64,000 bases of DNA from Oreohelix idahoensis (Eukaryota > Mollusca > Gastropoda > Stylommatophora > Oreohelicidae), in NCBI GenBank assembly GCA_024509875.1, contig JAMPIV010008522.1, positions 67,001 through 131,000 of the forward strand, written 5' to 3'. Below, in pieces: positions 32,457 through 47,200 of the stretch (positions are counted from its first letter, which is position 1; every line of letters starts with the position of its first letter). Below the pieces are notes generated by a model that did no database searches, had not been told where the DNA came from, and worked only from the letters and a program-made list of their open reading frames with translations. Position numbers and translations under genes: made by a program.

Positions 32457-33268
32457 ATTAAGTCAGTGACTGAGACACGTGGAGATAGAAAATAGGAAAA
32501 AGAATAACCTGGTTCCTACCACTTAGGAGGAAAAAATACCAAAAATCCGAAAGATGATATCCTTAACCCTGGGATACCTCCTCCAAAATAAAATCTAACT
32601 ATCGCTGCTATTATCGGCAATAAAGCACCTAATGCAAAACACGACTACGCCAACTAAATGGTAGTTAAGATTTCTTCTGAAAAATAAGTTGCTACAGTGG
32701 AAAACTCAATGATTAAAGCAAAAATTTTGGAGAAAGAAAAAAAAATCCCCTTAATTTTTAATCCACTATCAAGTTTACCCCTGAAGACAGTTCGGGTGAG
32801 GGAGGCAGTTAATCTGGACGAATAGTCCGAAACGCACTCCTTAGCTTTGCTCAAACACCTACCTGCTTCAGAACCCTTGTGAATGTTATACACTCACAAA
32901 ACTTTACCAGCGTTTAGTATTACAAATCAACAATAACATATATATTCCGACAAAATCCACCTGTAACTCAAATGTATATTATTTAAAATGCTGTGGAAAA
33001 AAAACTTATCAGTTTGTGTGGTCAGCACGCCCGTAAACAGATCGTTAGTCTAGGGGATAAATTATTTAAAGATATAACAACTCACAAGACATCACACTCT
33101 TACTCTATATCAGAATAAAGAATCTAAAATACAAAATCCAGATAGACGAGTCCACGTTTGTCGTACTCGTCTTCCTATTCTAAGTTCAAAAATCCTACGG
33201 ACGAGAACCCATTTGTCGTACTCGTCTTCCTATTCTAAGTTCAAAAATCCTACGGACGAGAACCCATT
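32457..33268 (-). other. Leader of the Gmr1-like element with duplicated LTR-end/PBS block
   Basis: Next to the 5' LTR, a unit of about 56 bp that includes the LTR-end-like TACGACA and the putative PBS TGGGTTCTCGTCC (minus strand) is repeated. The copies lie at about 33158-33213 and 33214-33269, with a third partial copy near 33145. The rest is non-coding leader. Confidence 0.6.
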
Positions 33269-35936
33269 TGTCGTAGATTTTTCGATAGGAGTATTAAGAC
33301 TTGGGTTAGGTCCCTTCTGAATAGATTAGAATATGTGATATACACAGTGAGAGTAGTAAAAAAAAATAGATTTTCCCAAGAGTGCAGTGGTAGCGAATCA
33401 AATAGAGCTGTCCCCTGAAAACAAGAATCTTCTCTCTCTCTCAGGCCTATCTTCTACGACAGATAGGCTCACTATCCCACTGCTATGTGAGGATGAAAGG
33501 ATACAGTATACATGATGAGAGAGAGAGGAAGGGCAGAATGTCAGACGGGCCTGCGTGCCCCATTCTTAACCCTTTGAAAATAAAGTTCGTTCGTTCGTTC
33601 GTTCGTTCGTTCGATATATAAGAGTCAGACAGACTATTGACAACATATGTTACTATGTATGAACATACCACTCACGTGCACACCCCTTCCAGTGACAACA
33701 GTTAGACACACAGACGTGGGAAAACTATAACACTACTCATGTAAATATTCTAGAACGAGCTGACCAACACGCTGATTAGTTCCAGAGAGATTGTATTTAT
33801 CATCTATAAAATCTTCTCACAACACCAAAACAAAAAAAAAATACATCAAGGAAAACATATGCACCTAGTCATACAATATCAAGAAAATGCTACAAGGGTG
33901 ATAGCCCCGCTATGATCTTAACTCTAGGTTTAGCCCACAGCCCCGTTAGGATGACAGATGATGGCCCAAAGAGTTATAGATGCATGTGGTTAGGGTCTAA
34001 TATTGTCCCCATTTGAAGGTATAGACTGACTTTGACAGCAGTATCTATTCTAACGTAACATGTTACTTAAGCAGCAAATCTCGCCTAAGGAAAAAGCACA
34101 TATAACAAATGAGGGTATTATACAACGAACCTCCTTCCGTCACTTTCACTCGATTCTTTCATCAGGGCCCTGATATACTTACAATCGGGTTGTGGTTTCG
34201 CCGGCTGGTGCAAATTTTGGACACTCACACTTTTTTTATCTGTTACTGTCGTTTACTGAAACAGATCCCAGCTCTGCAGATTTGTTTGTTGGTTTCATTA
34301 AAATGGATCTGGGGAGCGTCTGCTTCAGGCGATAGTTATTTCAGACTAAAGTTAATGTCACTTGACTCCCGAGGTAAGAATTAGGCTTAAACGAGCACAA
34401 AAATGTCAGAACACGAAGTTTCCCTTAATTAGGAAGATGACCGGTGGACAACCTCTCTCAAAACAGAAAATCTTGGTTCCCCACTCACTTGTCAACAATG
34501 GCGGAAAGTTTATGTCATAGATTGTAATTATTCTCACCGCCAGGCAGAAAATTTATCTAGAGTTTATGGAAGAAATTAAGATCTGGTTCACAGGCCCAGT
34601 ATTGATCATTACAGTCTTTGAAAAAAAAAAAACCCGTTAGTGGGATATAGTATTTCTGTCTAACTTGCACCGTCAGATCAGTGTTACTTGAGAAACCCAC
34701 GTGGTTCAAAATAAGGACTGTCTATTTCTTCACAATTATGAACTCTTATTAAATGCTGGTAAAGTTCGGGTCACCCCCAGTATTTCACTGTATAAAAAGA
34801 AAAGCACATATAAATCATTTTCATATTTTGTACCCAATATAACTTACATTTAAAACAGCAAGCCTACAGCTTGACTTATATTTAAACTTCCGGTGAAATA
34901 AGTTATATAAAATCGATCATCAGGAATTTAGGAATATGGTGCGTATTCCGTCAATATTCACTGATGTCGCGTCTAGCATTTTATAAGTTTGATATAAAAT
35001 ATTCTCGACTGAGTATTAGCCGTTAAATTAAATTCCTTATAGCTACTAGTTTGTTAAGCTTAGAAATATTATTTATTCTGCTTTCCACTGTATGCGTCAC
35101 TAGAAAATAATACAGACTTATAAATTATGCACTCAGTTCAAAAGAAACTAGTTAAAATGAAATGAGCGATTTAACGCTTTAAACACTTTAAACCCTACAC
35201 ACAATACTAGATATATAATATTAATATACCTCAAGCACAGCACTACGATGTCACAACGAAACTAAGAGATATCACTTATAAATTTAAGTGTTCTAGAACG
35301 AAGTGCCCACGTCTACTGTAAAATGTAGAATGAGTGAAGTGAGTTACAAACTCGGGCCAATATCTTAAAATTAGACAAAGGGCCCCAACTCTTTCGCCAA
35401 GCGAAATTATCTCCCCTTCTCTTACACCCTGCGTCAGCTTCCCTCATGTCGTAACAGCCATCAGTGACCGAGAGTACGAGTGAGTTGCAAATCCCAGACA
35501 GCCTGTCTCCAGTGCGGAGCGATTTTTCACACTACGCCGGGTTTTTCTAACGAAAAACCTCATGCGTTTCTGCAAACTGTAGACAGCTGTCTGTCTGCCA
35601 TGCCCCGATGGAGAAAATTCTCACACCCCCCCGCCCGGGGACACTGGTCAGTCAGCGCTCTGACCGGGGAAACTGCAGACGTATGTCTGGCGAGAACTGT
35701 ATATTCACAGCTATGGTTCGACCGGCAGAGACTGACATCTATGTAATCGAGTTTCAGTCAGCATGAGAAAAAACACAAGGTGCAGTTTGAGAATACTGAA
35801 GAAAATATTTTTCGCAACACGAGTGATGCGAAAAATACAGGAAAACAAGTACGGAAAGATAATAAAATAAAAGGATTCGGGTGAGAGAATAGGAAGAAGA
35901 TGTAGGTAATTTAATGATATAAAGACCTACGTGAGA
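33269..35936 (-). repeat. 5' LTR of the Gmr1-like element, with insertion
   Basis: This 2668-bp LTR is longer than its partner because of the insert at 33476-33612. Other differences are a few substitutions and A-run length changes. Confidence 0.9.
33476..33612 (+). mobile_element. Short retroposon with (TTCG)n tail inside the LTR
   Basis: This 137-bp insert is absent from the other LTR. It has GATA on both sides (33472-33475 and 33613-33616) and ends with TTTGAAAATAAAG followed by about seven TTCG repeats. A simple-repeat tail plus short duplication fits a SINE or a severely 5'-truncated LINE. No pol III box was identified. Confidence 0.65.
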
Positions 35937-35941
35937 GTCTA

Positions 35942-37826
35942 GTGCAAGAAGATTCGGTCTTATATTGTATATCTTTGTATGTTTAGGTCGGACTATATTC
36001 TTTGTGCTGAACTCTGGGGCAGGTATTCGTTTTTCGAGGCATGCGTAGTGAGTCTCGACGAAGCCGCCTGAAAATGGCTGTGTGTGTTTTTTGGGCTGGT
36101 CCTGTAAAATGGTTGAAAGTGATCTGTGAATGATCTTTCAGAAGGAGATTGTGTCTCTGCGAGATTCTATTGTCAGAGATTCTCCTCATGTACTTTATTG
36201 TGTTTAATTCGGACTCCAGGTAATACCAGACCCTTTAAAGATCTCCATTTCGTTAGATCTAGATGGACATCGTGTTATCGAGCATCTAGAATCGTTTGTA
36301 TATCGACGAAGATGACAGGTTATCCTACAGCTCTTGTGCACTACATGAAGCAACCTTATTGATATAGAAGTGTATGGAAACTCTATGAGAATATTTAATC
36401 CATATTACGAATTAACTTCGGCCCATCATTTATCCTTCTTCTGAGTGTGTGAGCGAAACTCAAGAAGGTGGCCATTTTGGATTACTGTCATTACAATGGA
36501 TCACTGTCAAGAGAACGGAATATTTATCCTACTATCGGACAGTGGTACGGAGATCTTGCTATGATGGAAAACCCGCTATCGTGGTTTAACATTATTGTAT
36601 AAACATCTGATATATACAGCTTAAGAACTTAATCAAGAAAAAGGGTTCGGCCAGTGAACTCTTATCCATGTCTACATATTCACCTCCACTGATGCGTTCA
36701 GTCAGTGGAAGTATAAGGCGATAATACACCACAACATTGAGGGTTCTACTCATATCGTCTATTGTATTTATGCTATACGAAATGATGTTTGATGTTGCCA
36801 CCTACTATTCAAATACCATGATTTACTGTGTCAACATGTACCTATGACTTTATCCGTTCTGTCCAAGTGTGTGCGTCCTAATAAACAGTACGAAACGACC
36901 ACAGCAGTCTGTATCGGTGACTTATAGCTATGAGTGAATGAGTGCCTTATACTGGTCAACATACGAACATTCCACCATTCGCATAACTAACACTTTACAC
37001 TCTCACTCCATATCTGCATAACCCTGCGTCGGTTGAGTTGACCTTTGTTCTACCTGCAGCACCCATCGTATTCACCACTGGTTTGCGTAAGGAGAAGAAG
37101 TCACATATTTTACAGTGGTCATCACACTTTACAGAGGTGTCAATCTTTACAGTGAAGTGACAACTTTACACTAGGAAATGTGACAAGTCTTTGAAACAAC
37201 ATTTTATTGTAATATCATTTAAAAAAAAGCATAAAAAGCTATATGATAGGATTTAATAAGATACTGAAGGGTTGAAAGACATGCCGGCTCATCATCCATC
37301 CAAATGGCTGGTGGGTGAAAGACAATGTGTTTGCCTTCCGCATGCAGTGTGTTAACAAAACAATTTAAACAAATGTAGCTTTAAATAACCCTTACAGCTG
37401 GGTCTATTCCAGAGCCTAAATACTGTGCTATCACCAACTAATGTTTAAAATAAATGATATTTTACATAAACAGTAAATATATCTCAAGGGAACAAAAACT
37501 AACTGGTCTATACACCCCAGGGAGCCTAACAAACTGATATACTCATAATGATAAAGATATCAACACTGAAACAGAAAAGAGGACATTACGGTTAGATCTA
37601 TAAATAATAAATGAAAACAGTTATGCGACAGTCCCTCATATGAAAGAAAGAAGGTGAACACTAGAAAAGTAACAGAAGTAATCAATCGGGAATCGATCCA
37701 GGGACCATATGAATGTCACTGCCTTGCTTTGGGAGTAAATCATGACAGGACACATCGCTAACTCAGCACCCCGGAAAAGTGCCTTGCTAGCGGCGGTAAT
37801 TCTCATGACGCTGTATATATAAAAAG
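35942..37826. other. Unassigned DNA right of the Gmr1-like element
   Basis: This is the other half of the element's former target. It contains AATAAA near 36880 and ACTTTACAG-type repeats near 37100-37170, which could belong to an old LTR. No partner LTR or coding domain was found. Confidence 0.4.
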
Positions 37827-39513
<1,687 letters not shown>

Positions 39514-39531
39514 TATATATATATATATATA

Positions 39532-41062
39532 CATAAGATCAGAGAATGACCCAGACTTGTTATAGATGCAACCACCTCCACAAGCTTCCCATCCACCAGA
39601 ATAGGCCAATAGTACAATATAAAGACCATTACACTGTGTCTAGTACATTGTAAAGAAATTTGAACAATACAGAAGAGCACTGGCTGGTTTAAAATAATGA
39701 ATGTTTATTTCTAGGGTCAGAACTACCAATAAAAGACATACTTTTGCAGTCCTCAAACCAGTTAGGAAAAAAACCAAACATTCTGTTAGGGGCTGACATA
39801 TGAAGGTATATAAAGACCAAGAATCACAAGCTTGAGACCTGCAGTAGTGCTTGCTAGTACACTCCTGTCACATTTTATATGAATCTGAATTATGTGTAGT
39901 GTGTGATATAAAAAGATATTTATCAAGTCTCACTTTATGCACAAAATTTGAAATAATCATCATCTGTCATCTCCGCAATGAAGGTCGGTTGCAATGGATC
40001 TCCACTGTTTTAGAATTGGACTCCCAAAAAATTTGAAAATTCTGTAACAATCACGTATATTTCCAAACTGGTGGGCAGAGTGTGTTTATGCTCTTATCAT
40101 ATATGGCAGCACTTACAGCTGGTAAACAGGAACACCAAAAATCCTTTGTCAGTAGTTCTGTGCTTGTTGCATCTCCTGTTATTTCAATGTCACTGAATTA
40201 CAATTATGATGATGACATAATACTGCAATTAATGCCATAATGTAATTAGAAAAGAAGACAACATTAATGAATATAACTGTCATGGTTAAAAGCAAATTTA
40301 CGCTTCAATGGTCGTAAATTTATGCTCCAAGAATGCACCCGCAATTTAACATTTATTCCTATGAGAAAATTAGTTTTGAATTATGCAAGGTCTTCAGGAA
40401 TGCATTTCTCGCATGAACTGAGACCACATTGTGCCAGATATTTTGAGATTAGCTGCACAGATAAATAAATTATTAAGATTTATGGCTAAGAAATAAATAA
40501 GCAGCAATCAATTTCAGAATGCAAATAAATATATTGTTTAGTTCTATAAAGTACACATGAAAATTGATAGAAAAGATTATGAATGGAACCCATAGAGCAA
40601 AGAGTCAAGTTGAAGACCACTCATAAAACTGGTAGCAAATTCTGTATACTAAGTTCAAATCTATCAAAATGAAATCAGCAAAAATGAAAGAAATGACCCA
40701 GCAAAGAGCCGGGTAGGAATCTCCAGAGAAGAACACATGCTCCTTTGAGAGCTATGATCTAATGAATCAAGCTCCCTGTTACCAATTGGTGAGGTTCATG
40801 AGCATAACAACTTTTATTTCAAAATTCCACAATTGCTGACAAGAACTTCTACAAATCTTTATTCTTATTCTCACACTTCTGATACAAAAAGACACAACAG
40901 AAACGTAAATTTCCAATTCAAAGCTTTGCTGATATTGATTAAATGGTAATAAAGGTTCCATCAAACGTGCATTTTACACAGATGCATATTACTTCCAACT
41001 GCGCATGGATTTTTTATACACTATCAACCACCAAACATAATAACAATAAAATGTTTAGTAAA
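39532..41062. other. Intergenic DNA / kinase 3' UTR region
   Basis: This stretch lies downstream of the kinase stop codon (41063) and should contain its minus-strand 3' UTR. I could not fix the poly(A) site. No other gene is visible. Confidence 0.4.
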
Positions 41063-41212
41063 TTAAACAAAGCCCAAGTCACCAGTAAATATCTTATCTC
41101 TCCTGTCTCTGCGAAGCTGGGCAATAATCTTGTCCTTCTCAATCAGTTCTCTCTGCATTCTCTCCATCTCTTTTTCTTTCTCCAGCAATTTTCTCTTCAA
41201 CATCTTGATTTG
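41063..41212 (-). CDS. EIF2AK1: EIF2AK1-like last coding exon: coiled coil
   Basis: The acceptor CTTCTGCAG precedes CAA at 41212. The exon gives 49 residues and a TAA stop. QIKMLKRKLLEKEKEMERMQ is a strong heptad coiled coil, continuing RELIEKDKIIAQLRR and ending GDLGFV. HRI proteins end in a comparable EKE-rich coiled coil. The phase (0) matches the preceding exon. Confidence 0.85.
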   Translation of the reverse strand, partial: QIKMLKRKLLEKEKEMERMQRELIEKDKIIAQLRRDRRDKIFTGDLGFV

Positions 41213-44200
41213 CTGCAGAAGAGATGTGGTGCGAATTTATTAAAAACTGTCACCAAAATTTAAAAAATGTGAATTCAATTTATCTTTTTTCCCTTACAAA
41301 AATGTGGATCTTACAATAAAAAATCATGTTTTATAGAATTTGTATACTTATTTTAGGACCAGCATCACAATACTTTTAAAAATAAAACCATGTATGCATC
41401 AATCCCATCTTCCCTCTGTTCATCTATGTCTACATTTATGATGTGGAATAACTTCTGTGTTGTTGCTGTTGTTAACTAGGGCTGCTGGAGCTTGGTGCTC
41501 TTTAGTAGCCAATACCAAGTTGAAGAATCCTTGGCATTATCTACACTGTAGATCGTGGCTTTTCTGCCATTCTGAATCTTGTTGAGTTGGAGTCATGAGA
41601 TCCTGTTTCTTTCTCCTACATTCTATCCCAGCTCAGCGTGCAGGTAACAGATCTTCACATCTGGTTTTAATGCTAGAAGTGGGGAAGAGGTGGCATACTG
41701 TGCATTCCCTGCCATCCAAGGGGGCTCTCCAAATATGCAGGGCTAAAATTCTGTGCTTTGTTTTTAGGCTCTCCATAAGAATCATCACATCCTGCACAGA
41801 GTCAGCTCCCCTCACCTGTCACCTATTCATTGTGAGATACTCCTGCCTGCACAATAGCCAACCAGACAAAAGCTGGAGTTGAGTCTGGAGCTCAAATGAT
41901 TTTCCTAAGCTTAGTGTGCAATGCTGGGTTCTCAATGTGTTTCACCACTGGGGGAATCACGGTTAGCCAATCCCTGAAGCCTGGCAGCTCAAAGTTTGCC
42001 TGTTTGCTGGACACACCACGAGGAGGTGCTTCAGAGTCTTAGTCAGAGATCCAACTCTGGAATTCACATTAGAGTGCCATACATTCAGAGATAGATCCAA
42101 CTCTGGAATACCGGCTAGAGCAATGTGAGTTCAGAGATCTAACCCTGGAATTCATGTAAGGACAGCGAGCATTCCTTTGCATCCCAACTTCTGTGTATGT
42201 TTATACAAGTCTGTAACTCAGAATCTGAAATGCTCGGGGACGCCGTGTTTTGGGAATCAGATTTTTTTTCAGATTTCGCCCAAAGTAGCCCAAAAATCAG
42301 TTAGAAAATTGGCTGAAAAAACTTTCGATTTTGGGCATATTTCAGTTTTCGGATTCTAGGATACAGAACTGTAAATGGGCAGAAATATGAACTGATGGAA
42401 GACAGGTGAATACATTCACATAACTGTCAGGTGTCACATGTCCCACAAAGGGCATAAATGATGAAAAGATAGGAAATTTAAGACCAGCTTTATTGCCACT
42501 GACAATATATGAAAATCTGTGATACAGGAAAAACTAGACCTGAGATTTTTAACAGAAATATTAAGGTTGTTTTGCTGCACAGAACAGAAATGTGGATAGC
42601 AACATAGTTACACAAAACAAAATACAGGTGTTCATAAACATTACTACAAAGAGGACTCTATACAAATGTGTGGCAGAAGTGAGTTTATAAAATTGGGTGA
42701 TAAGACCAAGTTCTATCTCTGTGTCTGAGAAATACATCTGAGCTCATTAAACAAACATGGACATACATTGAAGAAATCTATCTCCATTTAGAGCTTATTA
42801 GAAACTGATGTGGAACCAGTGACATATTTTAGATTGAATTTGTTATGCCTGAAGTTTCTTACTGTATGAGGTAACTATGCCCAGTCAATTTTTTGTCCAC
42901 ATCTTAGAAATGCATGGTAGGGTCAGTGTTACTATTCTCTGCTTCCTTGTTATGCCCAGTAATATACTTTAATTTAGGATATACAGCTGAGGTTCAAGCT
43001 CTAGAGCAAGCTGCAAATATGATTTATAACACCAACTCTGACTGCCACCAGGTAGTCATCCTCACAGATGCACTGTCTGTACTGCAAGCTCTCAAGGGTG
43101 GTAAACTCCTGCATCTGAGAAATGAACTAAGCAAGGTAGCTGCCAAAAAGCGAACCATACTTCAGTGGATACCATCCCATTGTTGTGTACCCGGAAATGA
43201 AAAGGCAGATAAACTTGCAAAAAAGGGAGGAAAATGTGAACAAGAAGATAATGAAGTCACATACTTTGAGAAAAAGAGAGCTATCCAGGCTATCAGAAGA
43301 GAGCAGAATCAACCCAATGATGACTACCACACTCTTGACCGGCAAGGACAGATCACTCAGGACAGGGCAGAACAAAATGAATAAACACATGTACAAGCTA
43401 CGACTGTCTGCTTCACCACTGTGCACATGTGGATTAAACGAACAAACTACTGAGCATGTTCTACAGGATATCTCAGAATTCAAGCAATAAAAGAAAAATT
43501 CACTGCCACAATATCCAATATTTACCAAGAGTTTCAAAAACTTGAAGAGGAAGCAAACACAAAAGATTATTAGCAGTGGGTTATTGTTATTGTTGATCAG
43601 AATCAACATCATTGCACTCCAGGCAAACCTATAGGTGCTCAGTCTCCCTCAGCAGATGTCAAAGGGTATGAATGCTAATTGTTCCTGTTGTGTGCTCTGG
43701 TTCTATACATGCAGGATGAATCCTCTCATACATCTATCCCTGCCATTCTTACGCTTAATGCCAAATTCCAGCAGTCTTAACGCTGATGATACATCGATTG
43801 CAGGGTTATTCTCTATTAGGTGATCATTAATTGCCTTCAGTATCTCTCACTTGTCCATATTCAATGCACCTTCTATGGGTGCTCTTAAAGCTAGTCTATC
43901 AGCTCTTTCATTGCGGCGTACACCTGCATCACCAGGAAAGTAGATCCACACCAGTTCCTGCAGATTCGATGCTTCTATGGAGGTTTTCCATTCATGCCAA
44001 ATAGACACATTTACATACTGAGGATGCATAATAACACCAGATGGTGGAACAAGCAAAGACATTAACAACAGAATGAATAAAGCGAGAACAGCCTTTGCTA
44101 GTCTACACAACATCTGGAAGTCCTCTCAGTACAGCACAAACACCAAATTAAGATTATATGAGAGCTGTATGCTTTCTGTGCTTCTCTATGGTGTTGAATA

Positions 44201-47200
44201 CTGGAGAGTAATAGAGAAGGAAATGCTGTAATTGTCCTCTTTCCACACAATCTGACTAAGAAAAATTCTCGGAATCTTTTGGCTGAATACCATCACCAAT
44301 CACGAACTGCTTACTCAGAGCAACCAAGAGATAATGCACACCATTATAGCAGGCAGACGCTGGAGTTGGGTTGGCCACATCCCCAGAAGAGACCCTGATG
44401 CCATCACAAGAACAGCTATGCTAGGGACCCCTGAAGGAAAGCGAAAGAGAGGCCAACCAAAAAAAAAAACTTGGCGGAGAAATGCAAAGAATAAACCAGA
44501 GCTGGGGCACAGCACGAAGGATGGCCGCCGACCAAGCAAAGTGAAGCATTTTGTTGCTGCCCTACAAGACGCCACCAGGCGAGATGGCCACTGATGCTTT
44601 GACAGTCTGCGGCTAAGGATCAAAGAAGAAACAACAGCAAAAAGAACCTAGCTGGAGAATATAAGCCATGAAACAGCCTTATTCAAAGACAAGAATGAAA
44701 TACTGCTTGGAAACATAAAAGGGCAGATGAAGAGATGGAAGAACATTTTTAGGAATTTGTAAATACCTCTGCTCCAAAAGATATCCCAAACATTCAGTCT
44801 GCAGAAATAAAGTTACAAGTTAACTATGCAAAAACAAAATAATGAATAAATAAAGAAGGCTATAAGGCTTCTGAGATGGGTAAGCTGTGGGTCCAGATGG
44901 AATATCAGCACTAGCTACCAAAGCTGATCAACACCTCTACAGAGATATTATACAAACTACTGAGTACTGTCTGGGAGTAAGAAGAAATACCAACAGACTG
45001 GATGGAAGAATATCTGGTCACATTGCCAAAGATAGGAGATTTGTAAGACATTTCAAATTATTGAGGAATAGTGTTATTATCAATGCCAGGGAAAATATTA
45101 AACATGATTATATGAGAGAGATTATATGAGGCAATAGACAGACAACCAAGGTTGTTTCAAAGGTTGTTATTGCCTGGAGTTGTAGTGAGGATAAGCTCTC
45201 ACTGCAGATAAAATACTTCTATGGCACGCGCCTCAAACAGCCTCTGACAACCAAGTCCAGCTCCCGGCCTTCACGTGTGGCTCAATTTGAGCCCGGCGGA
45301 ACTGTTTCCACTGACGGGAGAAGGGGCAAAGGCGAGCAACTGGCGCCTTAAAACCAGCAGCTTCGGGCAGATAGGGCTCGTGATCCTTGGTTGGTAGCTT
45401 ATCTAAGAGAAGGAACTCTGAATTCAAACCACCGCTGCCTTGCGGGAATATCCATTTGTGGAATTGGCTTTGGGAGTAAACCCTGAGGATAAATCCGGAG
45501 TCGGAGTCCCTAAGGCAGTCTAATGTCGATTCGACATTATTCTGGCAACTCCTGCGACATGGCTGGTACCAAACTGTATCGGCTACTGCCGTTCCTTTGG
45601 ATCTACCGGCTGTGTGGAGAGGGGGAACATGCTGCATGGGCAACAGCTTGATCTCCATATAACTGTGCCCAAGCTCGCGCCTTGGAGAGGACACTCCAGC
45701 TTCACCATATAGGTGTCGGCAAAACACGGGAAGTAGCAGTTACCGGTTATAAGCACTTTGCCCAATTGGCGTAGGGCATGGCGCCAGGGGCTACTTCCGA
45801 CAGTGGGAGAGGTTCTAGGATCTCACTGGACAGCTACCGCCCGCTTCAAGCTGGGCAGCCCCCAGTCAATAAGGTGTTGTCCCGCCACTGTCTGCTTTCC
45901 CCATTGGGTGCATGGGGATTAGGGTCAAACCCGAACTGTGGACAGAAAATTTTGCACCAAGCAATTATCGAAAAAATAGAAATAAGCAAACTCTCAGATT
46001 GGGATGCTGGAACGTCCGGACTATGTTGACTGGACTATCCGAAAACCTACAGGATATAAACGATGTAAGGAAGACAGCCATAATTAATGATGAGCTTAAA
46101 CGACTTCAGGTGGATATAGCTGCACTTCAGGAAACGCGCCTGGCGGGCTCTGGAACGGTGAGCGAGAAGGACTACACATTTTATTGGCAAGGGAAAGATC
46201 TTAATAGGTTTTGCGGTCAAAAAATCGCTAACTAAAATGGTTGAACCAGGCGAGAATGGATCAGAACGCCTGTTAACGCTCCGCCTGCAAACTAGCACAG
46301 GTCCCATCACCCTTGTCAGTGTGTATGCTCCTACTCTGTACTCTGCCTCAGAAGCTAAAGATGAGTTCTACGAGAATCTAACAGCAATTATCAAAAGCAT
46401 ACCTAGGCAAGAACAGCTTGTTCTCCTTGGTGACTTTAACGCTAGAGTGGGTGCCGATAATGTTTCATGGCCTTCATGTCTGGGCAGGTTTGGTATTGGC
46501 AAGATGAATGAAAATGGACAACGGCTCTTAGAGTTGTGCGTCCACCATGACCTCTGCGTGACCAACACCTACTTTCAGACAAAACCCCAGCATAAGGTGT
46601 CATGGAGACACCCACGATCCAAGAACTGGCACCAACTTGACCTGATTCTCGTCAGAAGGCCACTCCTCAGGTCTGTGCTCTCCACGCGCTCGTACCATAG
46701 TGCAGACTGTGATACAGATCACTCCTTGGTTTGCTGCAAAATCAGAGCACAACCAAGAAAACTCTATCGTGTCAGACATGAAGGGAAACCACGCATTGAT
46801 ACCAGCAAGATGTCAGACCCTTTCATGATCGCTCAATTCACTGCGACCTTCAAGAAAGTGCTCAGTAGCCCTCAGCATGGTGATACTATTACAGAGAACT
46901 GGGAGCATCTAAGGAACACCATTCAAAGTACTGCACTTGCCACCTTTGGTAAGAAAACAGCAAAGTCAAATGACTGGTTTGATGCTTCATCAGATGTGAT
47001 GGCAGTAACACCAGACGGTGGGGCAGGCAAAGACATCAACATCAGAATGAATAAGGCAAGAACAGCCTTCTTTAGCCTAAATAACATCTGGAAGTCCTCC
47101 CAATACAGCACAAGCACAAAATTAAGATTATACCAGAGTTGCGTGCTTTCTGTGCTTCTCTATGGTGCGGAATGCTGGAGAGTCACAGAGAAGGAAATGT

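Larger units (their letters stand above)
26728..35936 (-). mobile_element. Gmr1-like LTR element lacking reverse transcriptase
   Basis: Direct repeats of about 2.5 kb (26728-29248 and 33269-35936) bracket a single long ORF on the minus strand. A perfect 5-bp duplication, GTCTA, flanks it at 26723-26727 and 35937-35941. In minus orientation the LTR starts TGTCACG (TCTCACG in the 5' copy) and ends CTACGACA. A purine tract, TTAAGGGGGGACG, precedes the 3' LTR. The ORF encodes gag, a protease-like domain and integrase. Only about 130 bp separate its stop from the 3' LTR, so RT and RNase H are absent. Gmr1-like elements place integrase before RT, which makes loss of a downstream RT the simplest explanation. 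Confidence 0.9.

Noticed and set aside
32077..32469. 130-residue plus-strand Ser/Leu-rich ORF
   Set aside because: It is the antisense of the Glu/Lys-rich coiled coil at the start of the Gmr1-like polyprotein.
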